Shown: one piece after another, positions 60,401 to 64,000 of the stretch
How positions within the stretch are numbered: the first letter of the stretch is position 1
How the letters are laid out: each line of letters begins with the position of its first letter
Origin: Trichobilharzia szidati
Taxonomy: Eukaryota > Platyhelminthes > Trematoda > Strigeidida > Schistosomatidae
NCBI GenBank assembly: GCA_944472155.2
Contig: OX235275.1
Location: 26,774,865 to 26,838,864 of the forward strand
Direction of reading: 5' to 3'
Length of the DNA: 64,000 bases
Translations under genes and position numbers: made by a program
The notes under the pieces: generated by a model
What the model was told of the DNA's origin: nothing
Database searches by the model: none
The model's input: the letters and a program-made list of their open reading frames with translations, nothing else

Positions 60401-63400
60401 AGCGAGAACAACAGTCTGTGCAGAATAAGATGATACCCCGATGTTACTCTGCATTTGATTTGTTTTTGTCAACATAGCTGTAAACGAGCGCTAGTGAAAA
60501 TGCTGTTGTGTAGAGTCGAAGGAGTATGCTCTACAGACAGATTAGAGGGAGAAGATATATTGAGTAATGACAGTTACCCTGAGAGATTCATTGCTGAGTA
60601 CGGAAGATGTGAAGTCTCCAATGTCGAAAGTAGACAGACGACCCTTTCATATTAACTCTGTATGCGCAGATTTTCACGTATCCACAGTAGGACATGGTTA
60701 AACTGGCAGAAGTGAAGGAAGGGCACATCTTCAAATTTTAGAACATGCACTAAAGTGCCTTCGTCTCAAAGAAATAAACGTTTCCTTTAGTACTATTGTC
60801 AGGAGGCTACTTGAGTTATCAAAGGAAAAATATTACAATTTTCCTGAAATTATGTGATCAACGATTAGAATCCGAATTATGTGCCGAGAGAGAGCAGTTA
60901 TCAGTCTGTCTTTGCACCGCATGGTAACTGGATTTCTTCACTCTCCTTTTCACTTGAGAACGCGACCTTTGACTTTAACCTCTTGCCTTGATTTTGTAAC
61001 TCCTATACCATTGTATGTATACATTGACATTTTTGTCTAAACTTGATCTGACTGCCAACTAACATCATGTCACCACATCCTCAAGTAGGTTAGAACTGTT
61101 ACTGTGCATAAACACAATAATGTCGTAAGGCGGTATGTAGGCAGATGACAAGGGAGAAGTCAGCGAAATAAATGATGTTCACAGGTTGTTCTGCACAAAC
61201 CACTGTTGTTCTTGTTTCACTTTATTCCAGACTGAAGTTGACACAAACTGTTCTCATGTTCTTGAAGTTTACTTGACCCACGTGTTTGTTTCACGTCTTC
61301 TTTCAGGAATGAATCCATATGTCCTGAGTAGTGGTGAGACGAAATTAAATATTTCACAAACAATAATATTGATGAAAAATTATTGATGATGATGATGATG
61401 GTAGAGAATGAGGTGTAATCTGACGAAATGAATGAGAGTTTGTGTGGAGATAAATGCATCCACATAACATGAAGTCATCTTGATTTGGTCTTTAAGCGAG
61501 TAACATTTCACTGTAAGCAACATGCGGGATAGCCAGGTAATCCCATCTGCTATTTCTGTTGATGTGTTTTGCAATCAAAGGCACTCTGCGGCCAATATTT
61601 TTCTTCCGCGTTAGGAATCTTACTGATATATGCAATTTGCGGTGTGCTTGTGCGACAGCTTGTCTTTCAGTTGCTGTTATTACCACAGACTTATGACTGC
61701 ATTCGAGAAAAATAGTCACATTTCTCAGTATGTATCATCTTACTGCATTTTCTCTCCTGTCATCCTGTTGAATACAATTCATAAGTTTATTTGTTAGTTT
61801 GAAGCGGTTGTTGCACTCTCTCACACGTTTCCTATAAATACAAGAATGTACAGCTTGATTGGTGATATCGTCGAAAAAAAATTCTTTTTCGCTCCCACCA
61901 TCTTTTCAATAATTCCAACGTGTATATTCCTTAATTTGACAAAATATATATCCGATTGATGAGATGACACAATATTGGGATATTACTCGTATAGATTCAT
62001 TCTCCATTATTACTCTCTTTAAATAACCCATGAGTTTAAATTGGTTCACATTCAGGAACAAGAAATCGAACAAGAGGTAAATCACACTGACAGCGTTCAT
62101 TTTGTATGCACAAATTCACAAACCAAAATAGAATAACAATGTATTCACATCGTGCTTCACTTCTAACATCACTCCGATATTTTACTCTGCTGCACTGAAT
62201 ACTAAGTCTATTTCATGTGATTTACAATCCATCGGTGGCACAGTGGTTAGGACTCTCGCCAACCATGCACATGGTACGGGGTTCGACCCCCTGACGGCGC
62301 ACACCCGATATCTATGATCGGCCTGTAAATTTGGGCTACCGATATCCATGCTGAAAATTCCACACCTGTACCTACAAATACGGTGTGGCATCAAGCTGTA
62401 ATAAAAATATAAAAAATATAAAAATTATAAATAATTCCCCTCCTCCTTGTTCATTTGCGTCTTCATCGGTAATAACAGCGACTTTTGTTATTTCATTGAT
62501 TTATCCTCTGATCGTGCTGTCATCTCTTCATCACGAACTCACATTCATCACGTCTACCTCCGACAGTCAGGATGCCGCGTCGTAGGATCAATTCTTTCAA
62601 TGAATAAATGTTGTCTACACTTCATGTTCTGTGGAATTTGAATGTAGAAGACTTTCCAGTAAATATAAGCCTTGCGCACAAAACCTTCAAACAAGTAGAC
62701 CATTGAGTAATGTGAAGTAGCTTTCCTTGAACATGCATCAGGCAGGAGAAATGACAAAATTTTAGCAAAACAATCCATAAAATCATTCTTTATCAACACT
62801 TTGCATGTATGTCCTGTTACTTTCAGCCGAATCTGAGTCAGACAGGCCAAATCGAACTAGAGGTAAATTACACTGACAGTTTTCATTTTGTGTTCATGAA
62901 TTTTCGCATCAAGAAAGAAATATTATGCTTGTATCTTTCTTAAGTTTTAACAATTCATAATTCAAATATTTCTCCCCAAATGGATCAATAACACGCGAAT
63001 ATTCTTGAATACACGACTTCCAACAGCATTCTCGGCAATATTTCGTGCATTGTGTGTTAGAATTTTGTGTTTCAATGTATAAATATAGCATGAGCGTAGA
63101 CATGCTTCTACTACTATCAGTGTAATTTTGAGAAATCTGCTCTAAACAGTTGTTGAAATCGTTATTATACCTAATATGAGGATTACTAATTGAATTTCCA
63201 AGAAACTGATAAAACTAGACAGGGAGAATCGGTCGGTGTTGATAGGTTGTCCTCTATGATGATCGATAAAACAACAGCAGCATATGATCAACGTGATTTA
63301 ATGCAATATGTGGCTGCATGCAAATTGGAGCATTTCGTTACATTTCAAGTCGTTTCCCATGAACAAGATCTTTCGCCACGGAGCGATTATCACAACAAAA

Positions 63401-63851
63401 TGTATCATATATATCTCGGATATTTAGCTCATGTAATATTAGTCCTTCAAAAAGTAGGATTATGAATGTTTAATTCTTGATCTAAATAATCCATGCATGT
63501 ATGATGTTGTTTTGTGGATGGTTGATGGTAGCGGAATTCAGTCGCCACACATCAAACTATTCGAGAATTGGCAGCTGATTCACTGAGTTGGTGGAAATCA
63601 CGCCCGAAACGTCCGATGTTGAGTTGACATCTTTGTGGGAAGAAGTTCACTAGTCTCAGATAGAAGGATTCGGGCAATACGGGATTCTACTGATAACAAT
63701 TGTGTTACGTAGTTTCATACATATACTAGTCAATGCTTTAATTCTACTACTTTGTGTCTCTTCAGGAAGCAGAAGAAGGTGAGTTTATCTTTACGAACTT
63801 ATCCTTTGAATAATCCTTCCATTTCATCGCAGAAAAGTTCTGAATGATTAA
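48440..63851 (+). CDS. Micro-exon gene, copy 2 (complete model, 8 exons, secreted glycopeptide)
   Basis: Proposed spliced CDS: 48440-48497, 53025-53051, 57111-57137, 61307-61333, 62056-62076, 62827-62862, 63766-63778, 63833-63851. The lengths sum to 228 nt, i.e. 75 codons plus stop, with no internal stop. Order of parts: hydrophobic signal peptide (19 residues), G, MNPYVLSS, V, NDTNATVD, G, MNPYVLSS, G, TRNRTR, A, ESESDRPNRTR, G, SRRRKVLND. Every intron up to the penultimate exon is phase 1, so each internal micro-exon can be skipped without a frame change. N-glycosylation sequons are NDT, NAT and two NRT; the C-terminus is strongly basic. Known of the class: schistosome MEGs encode short secreted, variably spliced peptides from gland or tegument, with symmetric exons of 36 nt or less. 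I infer membership from architecture and do not recognise a numbered MEG family. Extra exons between 48,500 and 57,000 are possible. Confidence 0.72.
49870..50070 (+). repeat. Extra dispersed copy of part of the unit
   Basis: A short block resembling 6,727-6,850 and 51,305-51,480 (the stretch around CAGGATGGATGATGCAGGC and GGCTGTCTAGGCCAGTCGG). It lies outside the tandem units, about 350 bp before truncated copy B, so it is either a dispersed repeat or debris from an earlier unequal exchange. Confidence 0.6.
50424..53256 (+). repeat. Intragenic tandem unit, copy B (truncated, 3' third)
   Basis: Corresponds to copy A from about 5,850 to 8,620. It contains micro-exon 2 but not micro-exon 1, and runs directly into copy C at about 53,257. 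Homology starts abruptly near 50,424 inside the first part of MEG copy 2. Confidence 0.85.
53025..53051 (+). CDS. MEG copy 2, micro-exon type 2 (first instance, 27 nt)
   Basis: Acceptor CTTCTTTCAG ends at 53024 and donor GTGAGA starts at 53052. Read in phase 1 it gives MNPYVLSS flanked by split glycine/valine codons; the other two frames contain stops (TGA, TAG), so only the phase shared with exon 1 is open. The 27 nt are identical to 8401-8427 and 61307-61333, while the surrounding intron has substitutions and indels. It sits at the end of the truncated repeat copy at 50,424-53,168. Confidence 0.65.
54390..55840 (-). mobile_element. Fossil RTE-clade LINE fragment in unit C
   Basis: Paralogue of 1,195-2,440, with its own indels. 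It resembles the RT and C-terminal part of the minus-strand RTE at 45,081-48,240 but is broken by many stops. Confidence 0.65.
56147..56183 (+). repeat. TCTG/TCTA microsatellite, unit C
   Basis: Expanded counterpart of 2,745-2,772 in the same intron position. Confidence 0.8.
57111..57137 (+). CDS. MEG copy 2, micro-exon type 1 (27 nt)
   Basis: Acceptor TTTCATTTCAG ends at 57110 and donor GTAAGT starts at 57138. In phase 1 it encodes NDTNATVD with split flanking codons (V and G), giving two overlapping N-glycosylation sequons. The exon is identical to 3674-3700 in copy 1. The donor differs (GTAAGT here, GTGAGT there) but is consensus in both, which is what selection on splicing would leave. 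Confidence 0.68.
61307..61333 (+). CDS. MEG copy 2, micro-exon type 2 (second instance, 27 nt)
   Basis: Acceptor CTTCTTTCAG ends at 61306 and donor GTGAGA starts at 61334. It encodes MNPYVLSS in phase 1 and is identical to 8401-8427 and 53025-53051. It ends the second 8.3 kb unit, so the model contains this peptide twice with NDTNATVD between. Confidence 0.68.
62056..62076 (+). CDS. MEG copy 2, micro-exon type 3 (21 nt)
   Basis: Acceptor TTCACATTCAG ends at 62055 and donor GTAAAT starts at 62077. In phase 1 it reads TRNRTR with a split glycine codon in front. Against 9146-9166 in copy 1 there is one difference, ACT to ACA, which is synonymous. It contains an NRT sequon. The following intron carries a SINE that copy 1 lacks. 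Confidence 0.65.
62233..62432 (+). mobile_element. tRNA-derived SINE in a MEG intron
   Basis: A 200-bp block absent from the homologous place in copy 1 (around 9326, where TCCATAATTCCCC is continuous). It starts with a pol III A box (TGGCACAGTGG), has a B box (GGTTCGACCCC) about 40 bp on, and ends in an A-rich, AT-tailed stretch (62,400-62,432). A tRNA-like head plus A-rich tail inserted precisely into one of two paralogues is the signature of SINE retroposition. It lies in the intron between micro-exons 3 and 4. No hammerhead core (CTGATGA) is visible, so I do not equate it with the Sm-alpha family. Confidence 0.78.
62827..62862 (+). CDS. MEG copy 2, micro-exon type 4 (36 nt)
   Basis: Acceptor GTTACTTTCAG ends at 62826 and donor GTAAAT starts at 62863. 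In phase 1 it encodes ESESDRPNRTR preceded by a split alanine codon (glycine in copy 1). Compared with 9717-9752 it has several substitutions but no indel, stays open and keeps both splice sites. Its last 14 nt and following intron start are the same as those of micro-exon type 3, so one arose from the other. Confidence 0.65.
63766..63778 (+). CDS. MEG copy 2, penultimate exon (13 nt)
   Basis: Acceptor TGTCTCTTCAG ends at 63765 and donor GTGAGT starts at 63779. The 13 nt enter in phase 1 and leave in phase 2, encoding G-S-R-R and two bases of the next codon. Copy 1 has one base change (AGT to AGC, serine in both). Its length is not a multiple of 3, but the following exon restores a frame with an immediate stop. 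Confidence 0.58.
63833..63851 (+). CDS. MEG copy 2, terminal exon with stop
   Basis: A 54-nt intron separates it from the 13-nt exon; its acceptor follows CCTTCCATTTCATCGCAG. The exon completes an arginine codon and reads K-V-L-N-D then TAA at 63849-63851. The copy-1 counterpart reads K-V-V-N-D and stops at the same place. The 3' UTR and polyadenylation site probably lie beyond the window. Confidence 0.58.
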
Positions 63852-64000
63852 CTCTTATATGACGAAAGCTATTTGGTTTGTTATCTTTGAAATAATTAAG
63901 AATGCAAGTAGTTCGACTGGTCGGTCTTGAAGTCAGTGTCGGAAATTGTAACTAGTAGGACAATCAAGATGATCATATCAGTTCACAGAACACATCAATA

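Larger units (their letters stand above)
53257..61534 (+). repeat. Intragenic tandem unit, copy C (about 8.3 kb)
   Basis: Full unit with micro-exon 1 at 57111 and micro-exon 2 at 61307. Relative to A and B it lacks roughly 150 bp at about 60,001 (the jump from GATAACCATTGTC straight to TAGGAGATTG). The 3' gene module that follows (61,535-64,000) matches 8,627-10,905. Confidence 0.85.

Noticed and set aside
62233..62305. Functional tRNA gene
   Set aside because: A and B boxes are present, but the acceptor stem does not pair, and the block is a 200-bp insertion with an A-rich tail, so it is a SINE.
62233..62432. Hammerhead ribozyme as in Sm-alpha repeats
   Set aside because: No CTGATGA core or matching GAAA arm was found in the insertion.
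1..64000. CRISPR arrays, bacterial operons, ribosomal RNA genes
   Set aside because: No short regularly spaced repeats, no operon-like gene packing and no rRNA-like sequence; the window is eukaryotic.

Overview
The window looks like nuclear DNA of a blood fluke (genus Schistosoma or a close relative). It is AT-rich, has no long single-exon host genes, and is packed with decayed retroelements of the kinds that fill schistosome genomes: RTE-clade and CR1-like LINEs, Penelope-like elements with GIY-YIG endonucleases, a Ty3/gypsy remnant and a tRNA-derived SINE. The only host genes I can support are two copies of a secreted micro-exon gene (MEG), a gene style known from schistosomes. Nearly all open frames over 60 codons outside the retroelements look like chance.

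Left flank, 1-11,100: the 3' part of MEG copy 1. Micro-exons lie at 3674-3700, 8401-8427, 9146-9166, 9717-9752 and 10656-10668, and a terminal exon with stop at 10723-10741. Right flank, 48,380-64,000: MEG copy 2, apparently complete. It has a TATA box at 48,383, a signal-peptide exon at 48,440-48,497, micro-exons at 53,025, 57,111, 61,307, 62,056, 62,827 and 63,766, and a terminal exon at 63,833-63,851. The two loci are long direct repeats of each other. Within them an approximately 8.3 kb unit carrying two 27-nt exons is itself tandemly repeated (a partial copy at 50,424-53,168 and full copies at about 53,257-61,530 and 88-8,626). All internal micro-exons are multiples of 3 and split codons in phase 1. 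The spliced copy-2 model is 228 nt: 75 residues plus stop, with a signal peptide, four N-glycosylation sequons and a basic tail.

Middle, 11,100-48,240: a retroelement graveyard between the two genes. In order it holds a 5'-truncated RTE with an intact RT frame (12,149-13,515, +), a second RTE fragment running into an assembly gap (13,728-14,226), a minus-strand CR1-like LINE with two paralogous ORF1s in a row (14,227-18,700), a plus-strand LINE with a PHD-finger ORF1 and intact RT motifs (about 19,600-24,396), a Ty3/gypsy integrase fragment (24,665-25,764) between direct repeats, a poorly readable stretch (26,700-35,580) with small fossils, a truncated Penelope (35,604-36,690), a Penelope pair forming a 1.2 kb almost perfect inverted repeat (37,838-40,874), and a nearly full-length minus-strand RTE (45,081-48,240) whose 5' end stops about 150 bp from the MEG promoter.

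Coordinates of micro-exons come from splice signals, reading phase and comparison between copies. No transcript evidence was available, and one or two further exons may exist.
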